Part shown: positions 7,062-14,707 of the stretch, piece by piece
How positions within the stretch are numbered: position 1 is the first letter of the stretch
How the letters are laid out: every line of letters begins with the position of its first letter
Source of the DNA: JAJRVH01 sp964505995
Lineage (GTDB): Bacteria; Pseudomonadota; Zetaproteobacteria; Mariprofundales; Mariprofundaceae
Length of the DNA stretch: 17,854 nt
Direction: 5' to 3'
NCBI GenBank assembly: GCA_964505995.1
Contig: CAZDLB010000030.1
Coordinates: forward strand, 1-17,854
Program-made: the position numbers and the translations under genes
The notes under the pieces: generated by a model
What the model was told of the DNA's origin: nothing
The model's database searches: none
The model's input: the letters and a program-made list of their open reading frames with translations, nothing else

Positions 7062-8036
7062 ATGGACACTCAGCCGGAGGTGCTGCGGGTGTGCATCGAG
7101 GCCGGAGATTCCGGCCGGCGACTGGACGCGGCGCTTGCGCGCGCCAGCGGCATCAGCCGCAGCCGCATCCAGCAGTTGCTGCATCAGGGGATGATCGAGC
7201 GGGAACCGCCCGCAGCGGATGCCAGGCTTGGCGCCTCGACGAAGGTCTATGAGGGTGATCGCTTCACGATCCGGCTGCCGGCAACCCGCCCCCTGGCACT
7301 GGAACCCGAGGCCATCGCGCTGGACATCCTTTATGAAGACGAGCATCTGCTGATCATCAACAAGCCGGCCGGCATGGTCGTGCATCCCTCCCACGGCCAT
7401 GAACGCGGCACGCTCGTGCATGCGCTTCTGCATCATTGCCCGGACCTGCCCGGCATTAACGGCGTCGAGCGCCCCGGTATCGTGCATCGGCTGGACAAGG
7501 ACACCTCGGGCTCCATCGTCGTGGCCAAGACCGAGGCCGCGCATCACGGGCTGTCGGAGATGTTTGCCAGCCATGATCTGACCCGGCAGTACCTCGCCTG
7601 GTGCCGCGGCGCGCCGCGATGGAAACACCGGCGCATCGAGCTTGCCATCGCCCGCCATCCGCAGCACCGTCAGAAGATGGCCGTGCATCCCGAAGGGCGC
7701 CATGCCGTCACCGATGCCGAGGTCGAGGCCTTCCTGGGACCGTTCAGCCGCCTGCGCCTGACCCTGCATACCGGACGCACGCATCAGATCCGGGTGCATC
7801 TGGCCCATGAGCGCCTGCCCATCCTCGGGGATGCGGTGTATGCGCGCAGCTATCATCCGGGGCACGACATCCCCGAACCCAGCCGTTCGGCGATCCGGGA
7901 TCTGAATCGGCAGGCCCTGCATGCCGAGGTGCTGGCCTTCGTGCATCCCATCACCGGCGATCCGGTCGAGGTGATCGCGCCGCTGCCGGAGGATCTGCGG
8001 CGCCTGAACGCGGCGCTTGTGGAAAACTACGCTTGA
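7062..8036 (+). CDS. rluD: 23S rRNA pseudouridine synthase RluD
   Basis: The 324-residue enzyme makes the pseudouridines of helix 69 in 23S rRNA (1911, 1915 and 1917 in E. coli), which matter for subunit joining. An S4 domain (GRRLDAALARASGISRSRIQ, residues 18-37) precedes the catalytic domain. NKPAGMVVHPSHGHERGTLV (100-119) and RPGIVHRLDKDTSG (137-150) are typical of RluD, with catalytic Asp145; LHTGRTHQIRVHL follows. The ATG at 7062 is 2 nt beyond the rne stop, and no strong ribosome site lies close to it, so coupling to rne translation is likely. The stop overlaps the TTG of pgeF. The rluD-pgeF order is common in proteobacteria; the link to rne is less usual. Confidence 0.93.
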   Translation: MDTQPEVLRVCIEAGDSGRRLDAALARASGISRSRIQQLLHQGMIEREPPAADARLGASTKVYEGDRFTIRLPATRPLALEPEAIALDILYEDEHLLIINKPAGMVVHPSHGHERGTLVHALLHHCPDLPGINGVERPGIVHRLDKDTSGSIVVAKTEAAHHGLSEMFASHDLTRQYLAWCRGAPRWKHRRIELAIARHPQHRQKMAVHPEGRHAVTDAEVEAFLGPFSRLRLTLHTGRTHQIRVHLAHERLPILGDAVYARSYHPGHDIPEPSRSAIRDLNRQALHAEVLAFVHPITGDPVEVIAPLPEDLRRLNAALVENYA

Positions 8037-8797
8037 ACGGGCCGATGTTTCTGCCATCGCCGCTGTTTCGCCGGCATGGCATCCGTGCCCTGTTCACAAC
8101 GAGGCTGCACGGCTTCAGCCGGGGCGCGTTTGCCTCGCTGAATCTCGGCTTCGGTCTGGGCGATGACCAGGTCGAGCGCAATCTGGAAAGGCTGGTTTTG
8201 CGGGCCGGACTTGGCGTTACGCCGCATCAGGCCAGACAGGTGCATGGCACGGCGATGCTGGAATGTTCCGGGCCGGGAAGGCTGCACGGGCAGGAAGCCG
8301 ATGCGCTCTGGAGCAGTGCGCCCGACACCCCGCTGGCCGTACGCACGGCCGATTGCCTGCCCGTCCTGCTGGCCGATCCCGAAGCCGGCCTCGTGGCCGC
8401 CGTGCATGCCGGCTGGCGCGGCACGGCAGGAAACATCATCGGCAGAACCGTCGCAGCCTTGCAGCGGCACAATGCCCGCGCCGAACGCATGATCGCCTCG
8501 CTCGGCCCCTGCATCGGTCCCTGCTGCTTCGATATCAGGTCCGATGTGGCCCAGGCGCTTCGCCACAGCACCGACGGCGCCGAAGCCTTTATCCATGCAG
8601 GCCCGGATGGGCGGCTCGCTGCCGATCTGGCCGCCATCAACCGCCGGCAACTGCTTGCAGCGGGCCTTGCGGAAACCCGCATCGAGCATATCCATCGCTG
8701 TACCAGCTGCGAATCCGGACTGTTTTTCTCACACCGGCGCGATCATGGAAACTGCGGGCGCATGCTTGCCGTTGTCGTGCGCCCGGCAAGTCCCTAA
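8033..8797 (+). CDS. pgeF: Peptidoglycan editing factor PgeF (YfiH/laccase-domain family)
   Basis: The 254-residue protein belongs to the DUF152 (YfiH) family. In E. coli it prevents misincorporation of serine in place of L-alanine in muropeptide precursors; other members act on purine nucleosides or phenols with a bound metal. Metal-binding residues are all present: His71 (QVHG), Cys108 (RTADCLPVLLAD) and His125 (AAVHAGWRGT). SLGPCIGPCCFDI (157-169) and a late Cys-Thr plus FFSHRRD are also conserved. The TTG at 8033 overlaps the rluD stop; ATG at 8045, without a visible ribosome site, is the alternative and would shorten the protein by four residues. It is cytoplasmic, with no signal peptide. 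Confidence 0.92.
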   Translation: MNGPMFLPSPLFRRHGIRALFTTRLHGFSRGAFASLNLGFGLGDDQVERNLERLVLRAGLGVTPHQARQVHGTAMLECSGPGRLHGQEADALWSSAPDTPLAVRTADCLPVLLADPEAGLVAAVHAGWRGTAGNIIGRTVAALQRHNARAERMIASLGPCIGPCCFDIRSDVAQALRHSTDGAEAFIHAGPDGRLAADLAAINRRQLLAAGLAETRIEHIHRCTSCESGLFFSHRRDHGNCGRMLAVVVRPASP

Positions 8798-8806
8798 ACT
8801 CCGCGC

Positions 8807-9535
8807 ATGTTCTCCCGCTTCCATCTTCCGGCGCTGATCGCGCTGCTGCTGCTTGCCGGCTGCGCCTCGGACAAGGTCTTCGAGGATACCGCCAAGGCCG
8901 AATACGAGCACTCCAAGCTTCTGGTCCACGAAGGCGACTACGGCCGGGCCGCGATGGAACTGGAGCATTTCTCCTCGCGCCACCCCTACAGCCGCTACAC
9001 GGTCCGGGCCGAGCTGCTGCGCATCTTCGCCGCCTACAAGGACGGCCAGTACATCCTTTCCGAAACCCTGTCCGAGCGCTTCATCGAGCGTCATCCAAGG
9101 CATCCGAACGTGGATTATGCGAAATACATGCTGGCGATGAGCCATTACCGAGAACGCTCCGATGCCGAGAGGGACCCGACGCAGACGAAGCTGGCCATCG
9201 AATCCTTCAAAAAGCTGCTCAAGGAGCATCCGGACAGCGTCTATGCCCGGGACGGGAGGCGCTATCTGCAGCGGCTGTACAACGAGCTGGCCCGCCATGA
9301 ACTGACCGTGGGCAAGTTCTATTTCGACAATGGCCGCTTCGTCGCGGCGGCCAACCGCTTTCAGGTGATCCTCGAGAAATACCAGACCACGCCGTCCATC
9401 GAGGAGGCACTGTATTATCTGGCCGCCTCCTATGCCGAGCTCGGTCTGAAGCAGAACGCGCGCCAGAGCGCGCTGCTGCTGCGGCACAACTATCCGAAAA
9501 GTCCGTGGTCGGCGAAGGCGGCTGAATTTCTCTGA
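8807..9535 (+). CDS. bamD: Outer-membrane assembly lipoprotein BamD
   Basis: The 242-residue lipoprotein is the essential BamD subunit of the BAM complex that inserts beta-barrel proteins in the outer membrane. A lipoprotein signal peptide ends in the lipobox LLAGC with Cys19; Ala follows at +2, which suits sorting to the outer membrane. TPR-like repeats follow: AKAEYEHSKLLVHEGDYGRA, a HPYSRYTVRAELL segment, and a long helical stretch with YMLAMSHYRE and HPDSVYARDGRRYL. FDNGRFVAAANRF and YYLAASYAELGL form the last repeats. Length matches the family (about 245 residues). It starts 9 nt after pgeF; in E. coli bamD instead diverges from rluD-pgeF, so this locus is rearranged. The TGA overlaps the next ATG by 1 nt. 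Confidence 0.95.
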   Translation: MFSRFHLPALIALLLLAGCASDKVFEDTAKAEYEHSKLLVHEGDYGRAAMELEHFSSRHPYSRYTVRAELLRIFAAYKDGQYILSETLSERFIERHPRHPNVDYAKYMLAMSHYRERSDAERDPTQTKLAIESFKKLLKEHPDSVYARDGRRYLQRLYNELARHELTVGKFYFDNGRFVAAANRFQVILEKYQTTPSIEEALYYLAASYAELGLKQNARQSALLLRHNYPKSPWSAKAAEFL

Positions 9536-9945
9536 TGACCCCGCATCGCATCGCCGTTCTGCTGCTGGCCGGACTCCAGATGCTGGCGGGATGCAGCGAT
9601 GTCGAGAAGGCCAGGATCGATGCCGTGCTTGATGCCAGGGATGCGGCCGTCACGGCCCGCGATATCGACGGCTACAGCAAGCTGCTGCTGGCGGATTATC
9701 ACGATCGCGGCAGGACGAAGATCACCGTCGTGGCCAGCATGATCGACCTGTTCTCCCAGTTCGACGAAACGCGCATGCAATCCTTCGACCGCAACATCAT
9801 TCTGATCGACGAGAACCATGCCCAGTGCGAACAGTCCTATCATCTGAAGGTGCGCATCGATAATGACTGGCGCGAGATCACGCAGCGCGAACAGCTCTAT
9901 CTGACGAAAACGCCCGCCGGCTGGCGCATCAGCGGCGGCCTGTAG
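9535..9945 (+). CDS. Small lipoprotein with NTF2/SnoaL-like fold
   Basis: The 136-residue protein has a lipoprotein signal peptide (residues 1-19, MLAGC with Cys20; Ser follows at +2). The mature part resembles NTF2-like domains: two N-terminal helices (EKARIDAVLDARDAAVTARDI), then LLLADYHDRG, and strands ending in REQLYLTKTPAGWRISGG, a pattern common in SnoaL-type proteins. No catalytic residue can be named. The ATG shares one base with the bamD stop (TGATG), so it is probably made with BamD; a role in the periplasm or outer membrane is inference. The fold call is tentative; that it is a real lipoprotein gene is fairly sure. It converges on fadE with 9 nt between stops. Confidence 0.75.
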   Translation: MTPHRIAVLLLAGLQMLAGCSDVEKARIDAVLDARDAAVTARDIDGYSKLLLADYHDRGRTKITVVASMIDLFSQFDETRMQSFDRNIILIDENHAQCEQSYHLKVRIDNDWREITQREQLYLTKTPAGWRISGGL

Positions 9946-9954
9946 AGGCCTGCA

Positions 9955-12450
9955 TCAGCCGTCCTTCGCCTTCGAGGACGGGGATTTCCGGCGCGATGCC
10001 GTTTTCTTCGCGGTGGTTCTGCGACGCGGCCGCTTCCATTCGCCGGGATCGAAATCATCGACGCTGATCGCGCGATAAACGGCCTGACGGCAATCGGTGA
10101 GCAGCCGCGCTTCCTCCTCGTCAATCAGCCCGCTCTCCTTCAGCTCCTTGACCCATTGCTCATAGCCGATATCGGGATGCCAGCGGTGGCCCGCCTTGCG
10201 CAGCCTCGCCTCGATGGGATCGGCCTTCAGCGTCAGCTGCAGCGCCAGATGCAGCCGGCCGACCGGATCGTCCGGCGCATCATGGCGATAGATGCCGGCC
10301 ACCAGCTGCTGGCGCACCTCGGAGGGCTGCATCATCAGCTCGGCCACCTCCCGGTTCAGCGTATCCGAAGGCGGCTTCAGCCGACATCCCCACGGAAGCA
10401 CCCAGGCCCGCATCTTCAGCGCCGCCAGACGATTCGGGAAATTGCGCAGGATGCCGTCGGCCGCCATCTGCACCCGGTAGAGCGCATCCTCGCAGGCCCA
10501 GGCCACCAGCGGTAGCGCCTGATCGGGTCGCCCTTCATCCTCGTAGCGCTTGAGCACGGACGAGGCCAGATACAGATAGGCCAGCATGTCGGCAAAACGG
10601 CCGGAGATGGACTCCTTGCGTTTCAGCGCGCCGCCCAGAAGCAGCAGCGAGACATCGGACATTGCGGCCAGCGCGGCGCTGAAGCGGCCGATCTGGCGGT
10701 AGTAGCGCGCCGTCGGCCCGGAAACCGGCGAGGCGGCCAGACGCGCGCCACTGACGCTGTAGAGGAAGGCGCGGGCGGCATTGGAAAGCGTGTATGCCAG
10801 ATGCGCGCTCAGGGCCTGATCGAATGCGTTCAGCGCCTGCTCTTCATCCTCGAGATAGGCCGCATCCAGCTCCTTCTGCAGATAGGGATGGCAGCGGATC
10901 GAGCCCTGACCGAAGACCATCATGCTGCGCGTCAGGATATTCGCGCCCTCCACGGTGATGGCGACCGGAATGGACTGGTAGGTGCGCCCCAGGTAGTTCG
11001 ACGGCCCCATGCAGATGCCGCGACCGCCATGCACATCCATCGCGTCATTGATAACCTGGCGCATGTCCTCGGTCAGGTAGCGTTTCGCAATCGCCGTCAG
11101 CACCGCCGGCTTCTCGCCGCCATCCAGCGCCGAGGTCGTCAGCCGCTCCACCGCATCCATGCGGTAGGTCAGCGCGCCAATGCGGGCCATCGCCTCCTGC
11201 ACGCCTTCGAAGCGCCCGATCGGCAGGTGAAACTGCTTGCGCAGGCGGGCATAGGCCCCGGTCGTGTCGCTGGCCAGCTTGCCGGCCGCGGCACTGAGCG
11301 ACGGCAGCGAGATGCCGCGGCCGATCGACAGGCGTTCGACGAGCATGCGCCAGCCCTTGCCGATCATCGCCTCGCCGCCGATGATCCAGTCCAGCGGCAT
11401 GAAGACGTCCCTGCCCCGGTTCGGACCGTTCAGGAAGGCGATATTCAGCGGATCATGGCGCCGGCCGATCTCCACCCCTTTCGTGTCCGTCGGAATCAGC
11501 GCGCAGGTGATGCCGAGATCTTCCTTTTCGCCCAGCAGATGGTCGGGATCGTAGGCATGGAAGGCCAGGCCCAGCACCGTGGCCACGGGGCCCAGCGTGA
11601 TATAGCGCTTCTCCCAGTTCAGCCGCATGCCGAGCACCTTGCGCCCCTCGAACTCGCCCTCGCAGACGATGCCGGTGTCGGGGATGGCGCCGGCATCGGA
11701 GCCGGCAAACGGACCGGTCAGAGCAAAGCACGGGATCTCCTCGCCGCTGGCCAGTCGCGGCAGGTAATGGTTCTTCTGTTCCTCGGTGCCGTAGGCCAGC
11801 AGCAGTTCAGCCGGACCCAGGGAATTGGGCACCATGACCGTCACGGCGGCCGCACCGGAACGGCTGGCGATCTTCTGGATCACGCGCGAATGCGCGTAAG
11901 CCGAGAACTCCAGGCCACCGTACTGTTTCGGGATGATCATCGCGAAGAAGCGATGCTTCTTCAGATAGTCCCAGATTTCGGGGGGAAGGTCGCGCAGCTC
12001 GTGCGAGATCTGCCAGTCATCGAGCATCGCGCACAGCTTCTCGCACGGCCCGTCGAGAAAGGCCTGCTCCTCATCGCTCAGGGCCGGCGCCGGCGTCTGC
12101 AGCAGCCGCTTCCAGTCCGGCCGGCCGCGAAACAGCTCGGCATCCCACCATGTCGTGCCGGCCTGCAGCGCCTCGCGCTCGGTCTGCGAGATCGGCGGCA
12201 GCGCGCGCCGGATATGGTTCAAGAGCGGCTTCGAGATCCACTGCCGGCGCATCTCTCCGATGCCGAAGAACAGATAGATGGCGCCGATCAGAAGCGCCAG
12301 AACGATCGCCAGCCACAGCGGCATGCCCGCCCAGAGCAGAACGAGATCGGCGCCCGCCAGCAGGCCCGTCCAGGCCGGAAGCGGCAGCCGCACCTCGGCC
12401 AGCAGATATATCAGAATCAGAACCACCGCCGCCAATACCAGCCAGACCAT
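9955..12450 (-). CDS. fadE: Membrane-associated acyl-CoA dehydrogenase FadE
   Basis: This 831-residue flavoenzyme catalyses the first step of fatty-acid beta-oxidation, acyl-CoA to trans-2-enoyl-CoA. E. coli FadE has 814 residues and the same plan. An N-terminal membrane hairpin (about residues 2-20 and 28-63) is followed by the dehydrogenase domain (IIPKQYGGLEFSAYAHSRVI, CFALTGPFAGSDAG). Glu501 in ITVEGANILTRSM takes the place of the catalytic Glu in the acyl-CoA dehydrogenase family. MDVHGGRGICMGPSNYLGR and the long C-terminal region typical of FadE come next. The last 25 or so residues are an unusual Arg/Lys/Ser-rich tail. A perfect AGGAGGT (12455-12461) supports the ATG at 12450. It follows rsuA by 67 bp and probably has its own promoter. 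Confidence 0.95.
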   Translation of the reverse strand: MVWLVLAAVVLILIYLLAEVRLPLPAWTGLLAGADLVLLWAGMPLWLAIVLALLIGAIYLFFGIGEMRRQWISKPLLNHIRRALPPISQTEREALQAGTTWWDAELFRGRPDWKRLLQTPAPALSDEEQAFLDGPCEKLCAMLDDWQISHELRDLPPEIWDYLKKHRFFAMIIPKQYGGLEFSAYAHSRVIQKIASRSGAAAVTVMVPNSLGPAELLLAYGTEEQKNHYLPRLASGEEIPCFALTGPFAGSDAGAIPDTGIVCEGEFEGRKVLGMRLNWEKRYITLGPVATVLGLAFHAYDPDHLLGEKEDLGITCALIPTDTKGVEIGRRHDPLNIAFLNGPNRGRDVFMPLDWIIGGEAMIGKGWRMLVERLSIGRGISLPSLSAAAGKLASDTTGAYARLRKQFHLPIGRFEGVQEAMARIGALTYRMDAVERLTTSALDGGEKPAVLTAIAKRYLTEDMRQVINDAMDVHGGRGICMGPSNYLGRTYQSIPVAITVEGANILTRSMMVFGQGSIRCHPYLQKELDAAYLEDEEQALNAFDQALSAHLAYTLSNAARAFLYSVSGARLAASPVSGPTARYYRQIGRFSAALAAMSDVSLLLLGGALKRKESISGRFADMLAYLYLASSVLKRYEDEGRPDQALPLVAWACEDALYRVQMAADGILRNFPNRLAALKMRAWVLPWGCRLKPPSDTLNREVAELMMQPSEVRQQLVAGIYRHDAPDDPVGRLHLALQLTLKADPIEARLRKAGHRWHPDIGYEQWVKELKESGLIDEEEARLLTDCRQAVYRAISVDDFDPGEWKRPRRRTTAKKTASRRKSPSSKAKDG
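9959..9987 (+). terminator. Possible terminator of the bamD operon, inside the fadE 3' end
   Basis: CCGTCCT (9959-9965) pairs with AGGACGG (9975-9981), extended by a CG/CG pair inside; GGATTT follows on the + strand. The hairpin lies 14 nt past the lipoprotein gene stop, but the T-run is only three bases and the element is also fadE coding sequence. Weak evidence. Confidence 0.3.
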
Positions 12451-12517
12451 GCCGACCTCCTGTCAACCGAAATATCGGGTTGGTACAAGTATAGACGAAA
12501 CTGCGGGCATTACGCTT
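12451..12517 (-). promoter_or_regulatory. fadE upstream region: promoter, possible operator, strong RBS
   Basis: Read on the minus strand, TATACT (12493-12488) is a good -10 element; no clear -35 is seen 17 bp before it. Next comes an imperfect inverted repeat (12461-12487) with core AACCGA-AATA-TCGGGTT and outer TGT/ACA ends, placed about where transcription would start. AGGAGGT (12461-12455) then lies 4 nt before the ATG. The layout suits a repressor of fatty-acid degradation. The sequence does not obviously match the E. coli FadR or Pseudomonas PsrA consensus, so the regulator is unknown. Confidence 0.4.
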
Positions 12518-13246
12518 TCAGCCAGGCTCGCCGCCAATCCTCTCAAGCAGATGATCTGGATCGATCTGCCGATATGCCCCCGGTTTCAGATCCAGATCGG
12601 TCAGCGCCAGCGCGCCGATGGCGCTGCGATGCAGGCGCAGGACATGGTGGCCGACGGCCGCAAACATGCGCCGCACCTGATGATAGCGCCCCTCATGCAG
12701 GATCAGGCGCGCATGCCGGGCGTCGAGGATCTCCAGCCCGGCCGGCAGACAGGGCCTCTCCTCCCCTTCCAGCATCAGTTCACCGGATGCAAAGATCTGG
12801 ACCAGCGAGGCATCCAGCGGCTCGGCCGTTTCCACCTCGTAGGTCTTCGGCACATGCCGGCGCGGGCTGGTCAGCGCGTGGTTCAGCGCGCCGTCGTCGG
12901 TGACGATCAGCAGTCCGGAGGTCTCCTTGTCCAACCGGCCGACACTGCTCAGCGCCGGCTTGCGATGCCGCCAGCGCTCCGGGAAGTCTTCATAGATCAG
13001 CCGCCCCTGCTCCCGATGCGAGCACACGCTGCCCAGCGGCTTGTGATAGGCCAGCGTCAGCCCGCAAGGATGATCCGCCGGCTCGCCATCAATCCGCACC
13101 TTCATCGCATCCACCTTCGCCGCCGGCGATGCGGGAACATGCCCGTCCACCTCGATGCGGCCCTGTCGCAGCCAGGCGCGCACCTCCTTTCTCGAGCCGT
13201 AGCCCAGGCGCGAAAACAGCCGATCCAGTCGCTCAGGCCGCATCAT
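12518..13246 (-). CDS. rsuA: 16S rRNA pseudouridine synthase RsuA
   Basis: The 242-residue enzyme makes pseudouridine 516 of 16S rRNA. An S4 RNA-binding domain (ERLDRLFSRLGYGSRKEVRA, residues 5-24, and RQGRIEVDG) precedes the RsuA-type catalytic domain. YHKPLGSVCSH (67-77) closely resembles the NKPQGYVCS segment of E. coli RsuA. GRLDKETSG (103-111) carries catalytic Asp106, and EGRYHQVRRMFAAVGHHVLRLHR is nearly the RsuA form. RluB, RluE and RluF share the fold, but length and motifs favour RsuA. The ATG at 13246 overlaps the rsmC stop (ATGA); the next codon is also ATG. It lies in the dut-rsmC operon and is followed by fadE after 67 bp. Confidence 0.88.
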   Translation of the reverse strand: MMRPERLDRLFSRLGYGSRKEVRAWLRQGRIEVDGHVPASPAAKVDAMKVRIDGEPADHPCGLTLAYHKPLGSVCSHREQGRLIYEDFPERWRHRKPALSSVGRLDKETSGLLIVTDDGALNHALTSPRRHVPKTYEVETAEPLDASLVQIFASGELMLEGEERPCLPAGLEILDARHARLILHEGRYHQVRRMFAAVGHHVLRLHRSAIGALALTDLDLKPGAYRQIDPDHLLERIGGEPG

Positions 13247-14256
13247 CGCACCCCCCGGATGATCTTGTACCCCTGTTGCTGGCTGACGATGTCCACCCGG
13301 CTCAGGCAGGCGTTCAGCACCTGCTCATACGGCAGCTTGCGATTGGCGACGATCCAAAGCTCGCCACCGGGCTTCAGGGCCCGGCAGCCGTTCTCCAGGA
13401 TGCGCTGGCCAATGCCTGCATCCTGCTTCTGCTGCTGATGAAACGGCGGATTGCAGACGATCCAGTCCATGCCGCCGGGCAGGACCTCGGACGTGGCATC
13501 GAGCCAGTGCCAGGCAAGCAGCCCATCGAAGCCCGCGAGATTTCGCCGGGCACAATCCAGCGCCCGACGATCGTGGTCCACGAGGTGCAGCCCGGCAATC
13601 GCGCCATTCTGCTGCATGATGTGGCGCGCCAGAACGCCGTTGCCACAGCACAGGTCCATGCCGGTGCCGCGAAGCTTCCCGGGCAGATGCCGCATCAGCA
13701 TCGCCGAGCCGGTATCGATGCGATCCCAGCTGAACAGCCCCGGCATCGAATACAGCCCGGTTTCCTCAAGCCTGCGCATGCGTGCCGCATCCTGCCATTC
13801 AGCGAGCACCCCGGATGCGCAGCCCATACCGGGGCGGATGTGAAACAGCCGGCATTTCGAACGGGACTGGCTTTGCATCATCGGGAAGGCTGACTGCAGC
13901 CGCGATGCCAGCCCCCGGGCACCCTCGCGATTGGCCGCAGCCAGCAGCATCCGGCCATCGGAACCCAGATGCCGACTGGCCGCAGCCACCCAGCCCAGCG
14001 TCTGGGTCCGGTTCTTGGCCGGATGGATCAGGATCAGGTCAAACCGCCCTTCCAGATGCCTGGAAACCTCGAAACCGGCTGATTCCAGCGCCAGCACCAG
14101 CTCGCGGTAGTCCTGCACGAGCCGCAGATGCGCACTGGCCGAACGCAGCTGTTCAAGCAGCGGCTCGGGTTGCGCATGCACGATCGCCACCCGGGCCTTG
14201 CGGTCCGATAATTCGGCCAGCGCAGCCTGATGCAGCAGGTTCGAAACCGATGCCAT
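13243..14256 (-). CDS. rsmC: rRNA guanine-N2 methyltransferase, RsmC/RlmG family
   Basis: The 337-residue protein has the two-domain layout of RsmC (16S m2G1207; 343 residues in E. coli) and RlmG. The N-terminal half is a degenerate methyltransferase-like domain (RFDLILIHPAKNRTQ near residues 71-85). The C-terminal half has SAM motif I, MDLCCGNGVLA (200-210), an acidic LVDHD (225-229) and the catalytic NPPFH (269-273) typical of exocyclic-amino methylation of guanine. RsmC is preferred over RlmG because of length and the neighbouring small-subunit enzyme rsuA, but the choice is not certain. The ATG at 14256 is preferred; an upstream in-frame start at 14355 would overlap the Rrf2 gene and adds a Pro/Arg-rich leader. 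It starts 7 nt after the Rrf2 stop. Confidence 0.82.
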   Translation of the reverse strand: MASVSNLLHQAALAELSDRKARVAIVHAQPEPLLEQLRSASAHLRLVQDYRELVLALESAGFEVSRHLEGRFDLILIHPAKNRTQTLGWVAAASRHLGSDGRMLLAAANREGARGLASRLQSAFPMMQSQSRSKCRLFHIRPGMGCASGVLAEWQDAARMRRLEETGLYSMPGLFSWDRIDTGSAMLMRHLPGKLRGTGMDLCCGNGVLARHIMQQNGAIAGLHLVDHDRRALDCARRNLAGFDGLLAWHWLDATSEVLPGGMDWIVCNPPFHQQQKQDAGIGQRILENGCRALKPGGELWIVANRKLPYEQVLNACLSRVDIVSQQQGYKIIRGVR

Positions 14257-14263
14257 GCCGGAA

Positions 14264-14707
14264 TCAGATGCTGAAATCGGCCGTCCTCGCCGACGGGGGA
14301 ACCAGAGAGGCGCGGGAGGCCATCTCCAGGGCATCGGAGAGTTGAATGCCCTCAAGCGCCGTTCGAATCGCGTCCCCGGCCTGTTTCAGCTGCGGCAGCA
14401 CGACCTGCCGCTGCACCGGACAGTCGCTGTCGCAGGGCCCGGTTTCCCGCTCCTGCAGGGCCTCGATCACGTCCCACAGCGAGATCCGGTGCGGGCTGCG
14501 CGCCAGCAGGTAGCCGCCCTGGGCCCCCCGGCGGGATTCAAGCAGCCCCCGATGCGTCAGCGATTGCAGGTCCGACTCCAGATAGCGGCGCGAACAGTCC
14601 AGCCGTTCCGCCAGCCGCTTGACCGACACCGGCCCTGGCGAGGCCCCGATATGGACCAGCGCCGTCCACAGCAGGCGAATGCGCCGGGAATGCAGCAGCT
14701 CCAGCAT
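14264..14707 (-). CDS. Rrf2-family transcriptional regulator
   Basis: The 147-residue protein has the Rrf2 winged-helix domain: VSVKRLAERLDCSRRYLESDLQSL (27-50), then GLLESRRGAQGGYLLAR (54-70) with the family's R-G-x-x-GGY wing, and ISLWDVIEALQ (75-85). Many Rrf2 proteins (IscR, NsrR, RirA) sense iron-sulphur status or nitric oxide through three Cys. Here only Cys92 and Cys96 (GPCDSDCPVQ) lie at the expected place, with Cys38 in the DNA-binding helix region, so cluster binding is uncertain. The target is unknown. The start shares one base with the dut stop (TGATG). A regulator inside the dut-rsmC-rsuA operon is unusual and may control its own operon. Confidence 0.85.
   Translation of the reverse strand: MLELLHSRRIRLLWTALVHIGASPGPVSVKRLAERLDCSRRYLESDLQSLTHRGLLESRRGAQGGYLLARSPHRISLWDVIEALQERETGPCDSDCPVQRQVVLPQLKQAGDAIRTALEGIQLSDALEMASRASLVPPSARTADFSI

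Noticed and set aside
6858..8057. A 399-codon minus-strand frame opposite the rne end and rluD
   Set aside because: It is antisense to RluD, whose motifs are intact, and resembles no known protein family.
8263..9300. A 345-codon + strand frame crossing pgeF and bamD
   Set aside because: It is out of frame with both genes, very rich in Arg, Ala and Pro, and incompatible with the clear PgeF and BamD motifs.
9905..9940. Possible fadE terminator (CGCC/GGCG pairing followed by TTTT on the minus strand)
   Set aside because: The stem is only 4 bp and lies in the lipoprotein coding end, too weak to call.
10801..12903. A 700-codon open frame on the + strand opposite fadE and rsuA
   Set aside because: It is antisense to two well-identified genes, has an Arg/His/Gln-rich composition typical of GC-rich shadow frames, and shows no recognisable domain.
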